Of a stretch of DNA of 64,000 nucleotides, positions 34,775 through 44,001 are shown piece after piece (position 1 is the stretch's first letter; every line of letters starts with the position of its first letter). The position numbers and the translations under genes were made by a program. The notes under the pieces are model-generated. The model was given only the letters and a program-made list of their open reading frames with translations, had not been told where the DNA came from and made no database searches. Source of the stretch: an uncultured Bacteroidota bacterium (GTDB taxonomy: Bacteria; Bacteroidota; Bacteroidia; Chitinophagales; Chitinophagaceae); the NCBI GenBank assembly GCA_903874055.1, contig CAIQQR010000079.1, forward strand, positions 1 through 64,000, given 5' to 3'.

Positions 34775-35848
34775 ATGAATTTGCATTTTAAGCTTTTCAT
34801 TAAAAAAATTACTTGCATTGGTTTGTTGATGGTTTGCATGCTTCAAATTAATCAATTAAATGCGCAAACGTCAAAAGCTAAAGAGGATTCATTACAAGAT
34901 GTAAGGGTAGGGTTTTCAAGTTTATTTAAAATCACTTCCACAGGGAATAAAGAAAAGCCATTTAATTTTCAATTGAATCCTAAGGCCATTAGTTTTATTC
35001 AAAGCTATATGGATAAGCAAGGGGCTGAATTGACTAAAATGAAAACCTGGGCAAAACCCTATTTTAATTTATACGATGAAATTTTAACAGCGAATGGAGT
35101 TCCAGTGGAATTAAAATATTTAAGTGTTATTGAAAGTCATTTAAGTTCCAATTTAGTTTCTTGGGCTGGTGCAGTGGGTCCTTGGCAATTGATGCCTGAT
35201 GAAGCTGCACGCTTTGGTTTAAAGACAAGTCCCATTGACGAAAGAACCGATTATAGAAAAAGCACTATCGCGGCAGCTACTATACTAAAAGAATTGTATG
35301 CTCAATTTGGAGATTGGCTATTAGTGGTGGCAGCATATAATGGAGGTGCAGGAAGGGTAAAGCAAGCGATACAAAAAAAAGGCACCAAAGATTTTTGGCA
35401 ACTACAATATGAACTTCCATTAGAAACCAGAAATCATGTAAAAAAATTCATAGCCACACACTATGTAATGGAAGAGAACGCGAGAGCGTTCGATGAAAGC
35501 GGAAAACTAAACGCGTTCGATGAAAGCGGAAAACTAAACGCGTTCGATGAAAGCGGAAAACTATCCCCTGGTATAGATGCAAAAAACAAAAAGGGTAACA
35601 GCGTTTTATTACAACCCGAATTAATAGAAGTATCCGTTAGTGGTAGATATAAAATTGCCGTGATTGCTGCTTACTTGGATATTGTAGAAAAAGAGTTAAG
35701 TGTGTTGAATCCTAAATTCGATCAAATAGTGGCTACAGGTAAAACTTATTCTTTAAAATTGCCTAAGGACAAGCTAGAAAAATTTGAGGCCCGCAAAAAT
35801 GATATTTTACAGGCCTCTTTACAATCTTTATACTCAATTAAGGAGTAG
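34775..35848 (+). CDS. Lytic transglycosylase (MltD-like) with an internal 9-residue tandem repeat
   Basis: Secreted murein-cleaving enzyme, 357 residues. A signal peptide (about 1-31, ending LNAQ) is followed by an SLT domain with the catalytic Glu in LSVIESHLSS, GAVGPWQLMP and AAYNGGAGRV (about 115-195). Residues about 238-263 are three copies of AFDESGKL(N), matching a DNA tandem repeat that interrupts the usual family sequence. No LysM domain is present. It is eight bases after gatA. Confidence 0.88.
   Translation: MNLHFKLFIKKITCIGLLMVCMLQINQLNAQTSKAKEDSLQDVRVGFSSLFKITSTGNKEKPFNFQLNPKAISFIQSYMDKQGAELTKMKTWAKPYFNLYDEILTANGVPVELKYLSVIESHLSSNLVSWAGAVGPWQLMPDEAARFGLKTSPIDERTDYRKSTIAAATILKELYAQFGDWLLVVAAYNGGAGRVKQAIQKKGTKDFWQLQYELPLETRNHVKKFIATHYVMEENARAFDESGKLNAFDESGKLNAFDESGKLSPGIDAKNKKGNSVLLQPELIEVSVSGRYKIAVIAAYLDIVEKELSVLNPKFDQIVATGKTYSLKLPKDKLEKFEARKNDILQASLQSLYSIKE
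35486..35563 (+). repeat. 27-base in-frame tandem repeat in the transglycosylase gene
   Basis: A unit starting GCGTTCGATGAAAGCGG repeats at 35486, 35513 and 35540. The first two copies are full and the third has 24 bases. The copies are identical at DNA level and richer in G+C than their surroundings, which suggests recent expansion. Length is a multiple of three, so the frame is kept. Confidence 0.9.
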
Positions 35849-35878
35849 TATTATTTTAATTCTTGTAGTTTTTATACC

Positions 35879-36232
35879 CTAGAAATCGTCATCAAATTCG
35901 TCTTTATCATCAAACAAATCGTCGTCTAAATTTAAGTCATCGTCCAAGCCTAGGTCATCATCTTCATCACTTGACTTCTTTCCTTTGCCCGCTTTCTTAG
36001 TTGCTTTTTTTGGAAGATCAAATTCTTCAAAATCAGGATCCCAACTATCGTCGTCTTCTGTTTTTCCCCAATCATCATCCTCTAAATCATCATTGTCATC
36101 GACATCATCATTTTCATCGGCATCATCATTATCTACTTTTTTCTTTGATGCTGACTTGCTCACTTTTTCCGCTGGACCTAAATCGGGTTTCTGTGTTGCG
36201 GACTTTTTTTCTTTGATTGTTTTTACTGCCAT
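35879..36232 (-). CDS. Small acidic low-complexity protein
   Basis: A 117-residue protein with a Lys-rich N-terminus (about 1-33) and a body dominated by Asp/Glu, including runs such as EDDDWGK and repeated LDDDL units near the C-terminus. No signal peptide, cysteine or known domain is visible, and it is probably disordered. Small proteins of this kind occur in other Bacteroidota. It lies downstream of purA, separated by a bidirectional terminator-like hairpin. Function unknown. Confidence 0.7.
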   Translation of the reverse strand: MAVKTIKEKKSATQKPDLGPAEKVSKSASKKKVDNDDADENDDVDDNDDLEDDDWGKTEDDDSWDPDFEEFDLPKKATKKAGKGKKSSDEDDDLGLDDDLNLDDDLFDDKDEFDDDF

Positions 36233-36285
36233 AGTTCATTGAAATTACACTGTAAAATTTCAACCATTTTTTTTATTTGCCAAAT

Positions 36286-36335
36286 AAAAAAGGACTTTTT
36301 TTTGATTAATTAAATCTAGAAAAAAATCCTTTTTT
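36286..36335 (-). terminator. purA terminator
   Basis: AAAAAGGA and TCCTTTTT, with inner T7/A7 tracts, form a long A/T hairpin beginning five bases after the purA stop. A T-rich run follows in the purA direction. The symmetric structure could also work in the other direction. Confidence 0.65.
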
Positions 36336-36340
36336 ACATA

Positions 36341-37603
36341 TTAAAGATGTATAATTTGGTCTCTACCAGGTCCGTTAGAAACGAACTTCACAGGAACACC
36401 TAAATAGGTATTAATATATTCAATATATGATTTCATGGTAGCAGGTAATTCGCTTTCATTTTTCATTTTTGTTGAATCTATATTCCAACCCTGCATTGTT
36501 TTCCAAACAGGAGTAACCGGTGTGCCAACCAATTGAAAAGGAACATAGTCTATTTGCTTTCCTTCCATTTCATAAGCGATTCCTAAATCAAGTGTTTCAA
36601 ATGAATCTAAGATATCTGCTTTAGTCATGATAATCTGCGTTACACCATTAATCATGCAGGTATATTTTAATGCAACAAGGTCAATCCAACCACATCTACG
36701 TGGTCTTCCCGTAGTTGCACCAAACTCACTTCCGATTTTCCTTAATTCTTCCCCTTTTGCATCATGCAATTCAGTAGGGAAGGGTCCACTACCTACTCTT
36801 GTACAATAAGCCTTTGATATTCCGAACACTTCGCCTATTTGCTTAGGAGAAATACCTAATCCTGTACAAACACCTGCCGAAATGGTATTACTTGAAGTTA
36901 CAAATGGGAAAGTTCCAAAATCTATATCTAACATGGAGCCCTGAGCACCTTCGGCCAATACTTTTTTACCTTTTGCAATTTGATCATTAATAAAATATTC
37001 GCAATTAATGATATTTAAAGTTTTTAAGAACTCAATGGCTTCAAAAAACTCAGATTCCATTTCACTGATATCCTCATTAAAATTATAGCTATCTAAAATT
37101 TTCTGATGCTTCATTCTTAAGGCAATGTATTTGCTGATAAATTTCTTATCTAACAAATCACCCACTCTCAAAGCGTTTCTACCCGTCTTGTCCATATAAG
37201 CCGGACCAATTCCCTTAAGCGTTGAGCCAATCTTTGCTTCTCCCTTTGAAAGTTCAGATGCTTTATCTAAAGCTCTATGGCTTGGGATAATAATATTTGT
37301 TCTTTCTGAAATAAATAAATTCTTTTTAACATCCACTCCCATGCTAGCAACAGCATCACATTCTTTTTTTAAAGTAACTGGGTCTAATACCACGCCATTC
37401 CCGATAATGTTTATTTTATCCTGATGAAAAATACCAGAAGGTATTTGGTGTAAAACCATTTTACTGCCATTCACATATAAAGTATGTCCTGCATTGGGCC
37501 CACCTTGGAACCTTGCAATAATATCATACTTAGGAGCAAAATAATCTACTATTTTTCCTTTTCCTTCGTCGCCCCATTGAAGGCCTAAAATAACGTCTAC
37601 CAT
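36341..37603 (-). CDS. purA: Adenylosuccinate synthetase
   Basis: GTP-dependent first committed step from IMP to AMP. The 420-residue protein starts with the P-loop LGLQWGDEGKGK (about 5-16, catalytic Asp included), then GGPNAGHT, GIGPAYMDKTGR, AEGAQGSMLDIDFGTFPFVT and TTGRPRRCGW. Full length. A TATTTTTG box lies 19 bases upstream on its strand. Confidence 0.97.
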   Translation of the reverse strand: MVDVILGLQWGDEGKGKIVDYFAPKYDIIARFQGGPNAGHTLYVNGSKMVLHQIPSGIFHQDKINIIGNGVVLDPVTLKKECDAVASMGVDVKKNLFISERTNIIIPSHRALDKASELSKGEAKIGSTLKGIGPAYMDKTGRNALRVGDLLDKKFISKYIALRMKHQKILDSYNFNEDISEMESEFFEAIEFLKTLNIINCEYFINDQIAKGKKVLAEGAQGSMLDIDFGTFPFVTSSNTISAGVCTGLGISPKQIGEVFGISKAYCTRVGSGPFPTELHDAKGEELRKIGSEFGATTGRPRRCGWIDLVALKYTCMINGVTQIIMTKADILDSFETLDLGIAYEMEGKQIDYVPFQLVGTPVTPVWKTMQGWNIDSTKMKNESELPATMKSYIEYINTYLGVPVKFVSNGPGRDQIIHL

Positions 37604-37622
37604 GATTGTTGTATTGAGGGTA

Positions 37623-37630
37623 CAAAAATA
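37623..37630 (-). promoter_or_regulatory. purA promoter -7 box
   Basis: Reads TATTTTTG on the reverse strand, an exact match, 19 bases before the purA ATG. Confidence 0.6.
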
Positions 37631-37728
37631 AGTCTAGAAAATAGGATAACCTATTAATCCTAATATAAATTCTCAACATAAAAAATGTGAAGATAAATAA
37701 CAGCTAAAAACTGTTTTTAGCAGCTATT

Positions 37729-39987
37729 TTAAGCTTGTTCGGTATCAAATCTGTTTACCTGTTGGATTCCATTGAGTGATTTAATTCTATCAACTAAAGC
37801 TTCCAATTCATCTTTATCATGAACGTATACCTTAATGGTGCCTTCAAACAGCCCTTCTTTGGATTCAATAGTTAAGGCGGCTATATTAATTTTTAGTTCA
37901 CCACTAATGATATTGGTGATTTTATTTACCACCCCAACATCATCCAGTCCAATAATACTAAGACCTGTTAGGAAAGAAATTTCTTTATTTTTTGCCCATT
38001 TGGTTTTAACTACTCTGTGTCCATAATTGGCTAAAAGTTGGGTAGCATTTGGGCAGGTGGTACGATGAATAATTAATCCCTTGCCAGTACTCACAAATCC
38101 AAAAACATCATCTCCAGGAATAGGGTTGCAACATTTTGCAAGTGTGTATTTGATTTGATCACTAGACTCTCCAAAAATGATTAATTCAGAATCTTTTTTA
38201 GAAACTGGTTTAGGGGTATTGTGATCATGTACCACTTCGGTTAGAGTAACCAATGGTTTGGGCGCTTCTATTTTATCTCCAACTACCTGGAACATTTTTA
38301 GTTCCTTTAAATCAATATTCTTTGTAGCAATTTTATACAATAAATCAAGTTGACTATTTAATTTATAATAGTTCATTACTTGATCAATATTAAATGGATT
38401 GTATACCGCACCAATGCCTTCTAATTTTCTTTGCAAAGTATATTTTCCCTCCTCTGCAATAGTTTTCTTTTCTTCTCTTAATGCATCCTTAATGCTATTT
38501 TTTGCTTTTGCAGTAACAACATTGTTTAACCAGTCTTCACTGGGCTTTTGTTTATTACTGGTAATAATTTCAATTTGATCCCCACTTCTTAATTTATGAC
38601 TGATAGGAACTAATTTGTGGTTCACTTTTGCACCAATACATTTAGAACCAATAGCAGTATGAATGTAAAATGCAAAGTCCAATGCCGAGCTATTCGTAGG
38701 CAACATTTTTATATCTCCCTTTGGAGTGTAAACGTATATTTCCTCAGCAAGAAATGAAGTTTTAAAGTCTTGTAAAAAATCAATGCCACCTTCATCCTGA
38801 TTTCCTAAGGCCTCTCTTATTTGCATGAACCATTTATCAAATCTATCTTCATTTTGAGTGCCTTCTTTGTATTTAAAATGAGCTGCTAATCCTTTTTCTG
38901 CAATCTCATTCATTCTCTTAGTTCTAATTTGCACTTCCACCCATTTTCCCTGCGGTCCCATCACCGTAGTATGCAAAGCTTCGTATCCATTGCTCTTTGG
39001 ATTACTTAACCAGTCTCTTAATCTTTCGGGAGAGGGAAGATATTCATCCGTAATTAAAGAATACACTTTCCAACACTCTTCTTTCTCCTTTTCTAGTGGA
39101 GCGTCTAATATTACTCTAATGGCAAATAAGTCATAAACTTCTTCAAAGCTTACTCCTTTCTTTTTTATTTTATTCCAAATAGAGTGGATACTTTTTGGCC
39201 TTCCATAAATTTCAAAATCAAAACCAATTGAAGTTAATTTATCTTTTAATGGACGAATAAATTCATTAATATATTTAGTTCTTTCTCTTTTTGTCTCCGC
39301 TAATTTTTTGGCAATCTCTTTATAAGTATCTGCCTCCAAATATTTCATGGACAAGTCTTCCAACTCCGTTTTTATATTGTACAATCCCATTCTGTGCGCT
39401 AAAGGAGCGTATACCCAAATGGTTTCAGAAGCAATCTTTAATTGCTTTTCTTGTTTCATGGAATCTAACGTACGCATATTGTGTAAGCGATCGGCTAGCT
39501 TTATTAATATGACTCTTGGATCATCCGTTAATGTTAAAAGTATTTTCTTAAAATTTTCAGCTTGCTGGCTACTATTCGTATCCATCACTGTAGAAATTTT
39601 TGTCAATCCATCTACAATTTTTGCAATCTCATTTCCAAATTCACTCTTAATATCATCTAATGTAATATCTGTATCCTCAACAGTGTCATGTAACAACGCA
39701 CAAATGGTACTTCGCACTCCTAGTCCAATTTCTTCCACACAAATCATAGCAACAGCAATAGGGTGGAATATATAGGGCTCTCCACTTTTACGACGCATTG
39801 TTTTATGCGCATTGGCAGCCATTTCAAAAGCAGTTCTTAAAAGCTCTTTATCTCCTTTTTTAATCTTAGGCCTTAGTGCACGTGAAAGGGCACGATACTT
39901 TCGAACAATTTCTTTTTTTTCTTGTTCTTCGTCCAAATTGTAGTTGGTAACAATTGCTGGTTTAATATCGTCTTCTGAGTATTCCAC
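37729..39987 (-). CDS. Bifunctional (p)ppGpp synthetase/hydrolase (RelA/SpoT)
   Basis: Stringent-response enzyme, 752 residues. Domains in order: HD hydrolase (FHPIAVAMICVEEIG, LLHDTVEDT, about 50-200), synthetase (about 240-360, with YEALHTTVMGPQG), TGS (EIYVYTPKGDIKMLP, about 400-460), a helical/zinc-finger region (AKCCNPIPGDDVFGF, about 640) and a C-terminal ACT domain. An intact HD site suggests both activities. The start is a GTG (39985-39987) with an in-frame stop directly upstream. Confidence 0.94.
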   Translation of the reverse strand: MEYSEDDIKPAIVTNYNLDEEQEKKEIVRKYRALSRALRPKIKKGDKELLRTAFEMAANAHKTMRRKSGEPYIFHPIAVAMICVEEIGLGVRSTICALLHDTVEDTDITLDDIKSEFGNEIAKIVDGLTKISTVMDTNSSQQAENFKKILLTLTDDPRVILIKLADRLHNMRTLDSMKQEKQLKIASETIWVYAPLAHRMGLYNIKTELEDLSMKYLEADTYKEIAKKLAETKRERTKYINEFIRPLKDKLTSIGFDFEIYGRPKSIHSIWNKIKKKGVSFEEVYDLFAIRVILDAPLEKEKEECWKVYSLITDEYLPSPERLRDWLSNPKSNGYEALHTTVMGPQGKWVEVQIRTKRMNEIAEKGLAAHFKYKEGTQNEDRFDKWFMQIREALGNQDEGGIDFLQDFKTSFLAEEIYVYTPKGDIKMLPTNSSALDFAFYIHTAIGSKCIGAKVNHKLVPISHKLRSGDQIEIITSNKQKPSEDWLNNVVTAKAKNSIKDALREEKKTIAEEGKYTLQRKLEGIGAVYNPFNIDQVMNYYKLNSQLDLLYKIATKNIDLKELKMFQVVGDKIEAPKPLVTLTEVVHDHNTPKPVSKKDSELIIFGESSDQIKYTLAKCCNPIPGDDVFGFVSTGKGLIIHRTTCPNATQLLANYGHRVVKTKWAKNKEISFLTGLSIIGLDDVGVVNKITNIISGELKINIAALTIESKEGLFEGTIKVYVHDKDELEALVDRIKSLNGIQQVNRFDTEQA

Positions 39988-39993
39988 TTATCA

Positions 39994-40001
39994 CGAAAAT
40001 A
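39994..40001 (-). promoter_or_regulatory. relA/spoT promoter -7 box
   Basis: Reads TATTTTCG on the reverse strand, one mismatch from TAnnTTTG. It ends six bases before the GTG start, so a very short leader is expected. The same T-to-C variation occurs at the candidate 6S promoter. Confidence 0.4.
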
Positions 40002-40043
40002 CATAAAAGCAACATGATTTTTACAAACAACAAGCAGATAATG

Positions 40044-40051
40044 TAACTTTG
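40044..40051 (+). promoter_or_regulatory. ABC exporter promoter -7 box, near-leaderless
   Basis: TAACTTTG, exact match, seven bases before the ATG at 40059. Its start point should lie one or two bases from the start codon. Confidence 0.6.
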
Positions 40052-40058
40052 CCCCCAT

Positions 40059-41864
40059 ATGTCGTCTACGCAGCCAAAACCCATGTTCAAATCCGTTATT
40101 TTAGCAAGAGTCTTTTCTTTTGTTAAACCCTATCGATTCATTTTTTGGAGCAATGTTTTATTGGCAATTATTTTAGCATTTGCTACACCTGTTCGACCTT
40201 TCCTGATTCAGTCCACGGTTAACTTGGCCATTGGCAAACAAGTAGTATTACCTGTTTGGGTTAACTTTTTTATTCCTGCTGCTGCACATACCGAAATAAT
40301 AAAATTAATTATTGCGATTACATTATTTCAAGTTGGATTTATATTAATTGAAACGGTGTTACGTTTTTTCTTTTCATTTGGTATGTCTTGGTTAGGACAA
40401 CAAGTGGTGCGTGATTTGCGTAACACGGTATATGATAAAATCATGCATTGGGAAATGCGTCAATTTGATCAAACACCCATTGGTACTTTAACCACTAGAA
40501 CCATCAATGATATTGAAAGTATCAATGATATTTTTTCCGATGGGTTAATTCCAATATTAGCCGATTTGCTTACAATTGTTGTTACGCTAACCACCATGTT
40601 TGTGATTAATTGGAAGTTGACTTTAATTTGTTTGATTCCATTTCCTATTATGTTGGTGGCTACTTATTTTTTTAAAGAAAGTGTTAATAAAAGTTTTATT
40701 CAAGTACGTAATGCAGTGGCGGCATTAAATGCTTTTGTGCAAGAACATATTTCGGGAATGCAGGTAGTGCAAGCTTTTGCTGCTGAAGAAAAGGAAATGG
40801 ATAAATTTGTAAAAATTAATGAGCGCCATAAATTAGCCAATATACAAGCCATCTTTGCTTATTCAGTTTTCTTTCCTGTTGTGGAAGTGGTACTGGCATT
40901 AAGCATTGGATTAATTGTATGGTGGGTTGCTGGCCAGTCTTTGGATGCTGGATTGTTGGTCGCTTTTATATTGTTCTTAAATCAAATATTTAGACCACTT
41001 CGTATGATTGCAGACAAATTCAATGTCTTGCAAATGGGGATGGTTGCAGCCGAGCGCGTATTTAAAGTTTTGGATAATAAAGATATTACCGAAAATAAGG
41101 GAACTTATGCGCCTGCACATATCAATGGTAAAATTGAATTTAATAAAGTACAGTTTGCTTATAGTGAACCTAATTGGGTTTTAAAAGGAATTGATTTTAC
41201 TGTTGAAGCAGGGCAAACCATTGCATTGGTGGGATCTACTGGTAGTGGTAAAACATCTATCATTAGCATTTTAAATAGATTGTATCCCTATCAATCGGGT
41301 GCTATTTTATTGGACGATCATCCGATAGAATCTTATTCCTTGGATAGACTACGTGCTTCCATAGGAGTAGTTTTGCAAGATGTATTTTTATTCTCCGGTT
41401 CGGTATATGACAATATAACCCTTCGTAATCCAGCTATCACAAAAGAACAAGTGCAGGAGGCTGCTAAAATGATTGGCATGCATGATTTTATTATGCAACT
41501 ACCAGGAGGGTATGATTATCATGTAATGGAACGAGGTTCGACACTTAGTTTAGGTCAAAGACAATTATTGAGTTTTATTCGTGCACTTTTATACAATCCG
41601 TCTATTTTAATTTTAGACGAAGCCACTTCCTCCATTGACACAGAAAGTGAGCAATTAATAGAAAAAGCAATTGATGCATTAATTAAAGGAAGGACTTCCA
41701 TAGTAATTGCCCATCGTCTTTCCACCATTCGAAAAGCGGATAAAATCATTGTTTTAGACAAGGGATCAATTGTTGAAATGGGGTCTCATAATGAGCTATT
41801 ACAATTGGGGGGATTTTACTCAACATTGACTGAAATGCAATTCGCAGAAAAAAAAGTAAGCTAA
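40059..41864 (+). CDS. ABC exporter, fused permease/ATPase
   Basis: A 601-residue half-transporter with six transmembrane helices (residues 20-330) and a C-terminal ATPase: Walker A GSTGSGKTS near 390, Walker B ILILDEATSSID near 520, and H-loop IAHRLST. The signature reads LSLGQ rather than LSGGQ, a mild deviation found in active homologues too. Substrate unknown. It is divergent from relA/spoT and monocistronic. Confidence 0.9.
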   Translation: MSSTQPKPMFKSVILARVFSFVKPYRFIFWSNVLLAIILAFATPVRPFLIQSTVNLAIGKQVVLPVWVNFFIPAAAHTEIIKLIIAITLFQVGFILIETVLRFFFSFGMSWLGQQVVRDLRNTVYDKIMHWEMRQFDQTPIGTLTTRTINDIESINDIFSDGLIPILADLLTIVVTLTTMFVINWKLTLICLIPFPIMLVATYFFKESVNKSFIQVRNAVAALNAFVQEHISGMQVVQAFAAEEKEMDKFVKINERHKLANIQAIFAYSVFFPVVEVVLALSIGLIVWWVAGQSLDAGLLVAFILFLNQIFRPLRMIADKFNVLQMGMVAAERVFKVLDNKDITENKGTYAPAHINGKIEFNKVQFAYSEPNWVLKGIDFTVEAGQTIALVGSTGSGKTSIISILNRLYPYQSGAILLDDHPIESYSLDRLRASIGVVLQDVFLFSGSVYDNITLRNPAITKEQVQEAAKMIGMHDFIMQLPGGYDYHVMERGSTLSLGQRQLLSFIRALLYNPSILILDEATSSIDTESEQLIEKAIDALIKGRTSIVIAHRLSTIRKADKIIVLDKGSIVEMGSHNELLQLGGFYSTLTEMQFAEKKVS

Positions 41865-41966
41865 AATTTCTTAAAACATTGATTTTCAACTTATTGTATT
41901 TAAAGATTTTTTTCTAAGCAACTTAAGTTTCTATTAATATTTGCTCATTTTCCAGCGCTTTATTCT

Positions 41967-41974
41967 TATCTTTG
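41967..41974 (+). promoter_or_regulatory. ATP synthase operon promoter -7 box
   Basis: TATCTTTG, exact match, with a TTTG at 41940-41943 as a possible -33 element (23-base spacer). The leader to the atpB ATG is about 20 bases. Confidence 0.6.
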
Positions 41975-41994
41975 CCGCAAATTTTGAGCACATC

Positions 41995-43107
41995 ATGTCT
42001 TTTTTGAGAATAAAAACTTTACTGGTAGCGGGTTTCAGCTTAATTGCTGTATTGAGTGTAACAAATTCATTTGCCAATGAAAATGCAAATGAGGGTGTAA
42101 AAGAGGCTGCAAAGAAACAAGAAGGTAGTTTTAATGTTACTGAAACAATTTTAGAACACATTAAGGATGATCATAGCTGGCATTTATGGGGAGATAAATC
42201 CATTCACTTACCGGTAATTTTAAAAACCTCAAAAGGATTTGAAGTTTTCTCTTCTGAAAAATTAGTGGACGAACATCACGAGCCTGTTGTGTACAAAGGC
42301 AATTTTGATTATAAATTAATTGAAGGGAAAACAAAGATTGTAGATGCAAGTGGCAATGTAGATAAGGAAGCGAGCAAACAACTTTGGGATTTATCCATCA
42401 CTAAAAATGTTGCCAGCTTATTTGTATCCGTGTTTATTTTATTAGTGGTATTATTAAGTTCCGCGGCTGCTTATAAGAAAACAGGTGTTAAAACAGCACC
42501 TAAGGGATTGCAATCTTTCATGGAGCCTATTATTTTATTTGTTAGAGACGAGGTAGCGGTTCCAAACATTGGCGCTAAAAAAGCGGGCAAGTACATGCCT
42601 TTTTTATTAACTATTTTCTTTTTGATTTTAACCAATAACTTTTTAGGTTTAATTCCTTTCTTTCCAGGTGGAGCCAACGTGAGTGGTAATATTGCTTTCA
42701 CTATGACTTTAGCAGTTTGTGTATTTATCGTGGTGAATTTAAGTGCGAATAAAAGTTATTGGGAACACATTTTCTGGATGCCAGGTATGCACTGGAGCAT
42801 GAAATTGTTCTTAGCACCTATTGAATTAATTGGTGTATTCACAAAGCCTATCTCTTTAATGATTCGTTTATTCGCAAACATTACTGCGGGTCACATTCTA
42901 GTATTAAGTTTGATTTGTTTAATCTTCATATTCAAAACGGTTTTTGCTTCAGCAATTGCTGTTCCTTTTGCAGTGTTTATTGGTATGATTGAATTGTTGG
43001 TTGCATTTTTGCAAGCCTTCATCTTTACCATGTTAGCTGCTATGTACATTGGAATGGCAACAGAAGAGCATCACCACGAAGGACATGCGGAAGCGGCTCA
43101 TCACTAA
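41995..43107 (+). CDS. atpB: ATP synthase F0 subunit a
   Basis: Stator half of the proton channel, 370 residues from MSFLRIKTL; the upstream in-frame TTG at 41941 precedes the promoter and is not the start. A signal-like N-terminus and about 110 extracytoplasmic residues precede five to six membrane helices, as is usual in Bacteroidota. The essential arginine lies in MIRLFANITAGH near residue 290. The C-terminus is His/Glu-rich. Confidence 0.95.
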   Translation: MSFLRIKTLLVAGFSLIAVLSVTNSFANENANEGVKEAAKKQEGSFNVTETILEHIKDDHSWHLWGDKSIHLPVILKTSKGFEVFSSEKLVDEHHEPVVYKGNFDYKLIEGKTKIVDASGNVDKEASKQLWDLSITKNVASLFVSVFILLVVLLSSAAAYKKTGVKTAPKGLQSFMEPIILFVRDEVAVPNIGAKKAGKYMPFLLTIFFLILTNNFLGLIPFFPGGANVSGNIAFTMTLAVCVFIVVNLSANKSYWEHIFWMPGMHWSMKLFLAPIELIGVFTKPISLMIRLFANITAGHILVLSLICLIFIFKTVFASAIAVPFAVFIGMIELLVAFLQAFIFTMLAAMYIGMATEEHHHEGHAEAAHH

Positions 43108-43133
43108 AAAATAAATAAAGATTTTTTCAATAA

Positions 43134-43364
<231 letters not shown>

Positions 43365-43406
43365 TCAAGTTGGGATTAGGTCCTTGACCTGATTTCAAAA
43401 ACTTTT

Positions 43407-43445
43407 TATAGGCCCTAGCACAGGGCGATGGGCCTATAATTTTTT
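43407..43445 (+). terminator. Intercistronic terminator-like hairpin between atpE and atpF
   Basis: TATAGGCCC (43407-43415) and GGGCCTATA (43430-43438) form a perfect nine-pair stem, with a 14-base loop that can pair further (CCC/GGG), and are followed by ATTTTTT. Partial termination here would give more atpE than downstream message, in line with the multi-copy c ring. It could also act as an mRNA 3'-end stabiliser. Confidence 0.7.
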
Positions 43446-43486
43446 AAATTGAAAAGAACAATTAGAAAATATATAAATAACATTTT

Positions 43487-43996
43487 ATGTTGTTAGAAAT
43501 TAACCCTTTAGTACTTCCAGATATTGGATTGGTGTTTTGGAACACCATCGCATTTTTGGTTTTATTGATTGTATTAGGAAAATTTGCTTGGAAACCAATT
43601 TTAAAAGCGATCAACGATCGTGAAAGCGGCATTGAAGAAGCTTTATTAAAGGCGGATAAAATGAAGGCTGAAATTGCAACTATGCAATCTGAAAATGAAG
43701 CATTATTGGCTAAAGCACGTGAGGAAAGAGCAACCCTAATTAAAGAGGCAAAAGAAGCATCTGATAAAATGGTGGCTGAAGCTAAAGAAAAAGCAAAGTT
43801 GGAATACGATAAAATTTTAACAGATGCTCAATTAGCAATTACTCAACAAAAAAATGCTGCCTTAACTGAGGTTAAAAACCAAGTGGGTACATTGGTAATT
43901 GAAGTTGCTGAAAAAGTATTAAGAAAAGAGTTGTCTAATAAAGCCGATCAAGAAAGCTATATTAAGCAATTGGCTGATGGAGTAAAATTAAATTAA
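43487..43996 (+). CDS. atpF: ATP synthase F0 subunit b
   Basis: Peripheral stalk, 169 residues: one N-terminal membrane helix (about 15-36), then a long Ala/Glu/Lys-rich helix to the C-terminus. It lies 122 bases after atpE, with a hairpin in the gap, and five bases before atpH. Confidence 0.95.
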   Translation: MLLEINPLVLPDIGLVFWNTIAFLVLLIVLGKFAWKPILKAINDRESGIEEALLKADKMKAEIATMQSENEALLAKAREERATLIKEAKEASDKMVAEAKEKAKLEYDKILTDAQLAITQQKNAALTEVKNQVGTLVIEVAEKVLRKELSNKADQESYIKQLADGVKLN

Positions 43997-44001
43997 TAAA
44001 A

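Noticed and set aside
35486-35563. Tandem repeat as a CRISPR fragment
   Set aside because: The copies are contiguous, without spacers, and lie in frame inside a coding gene.
35985-36242. Forward-strand Ser-rich open frame opposite the acidic protein
   Set aside because: It is the complement of GAT/GAC-rich codons; low-complexity shadow with no start context or family pattern.
41522-41600. Degenerate LSLGQ signature as a sign of a dead ABC exporter
   Set aside because: Walker A, Walker B, and H-loop are intact, and LSxGQ variants occur in active transporters.
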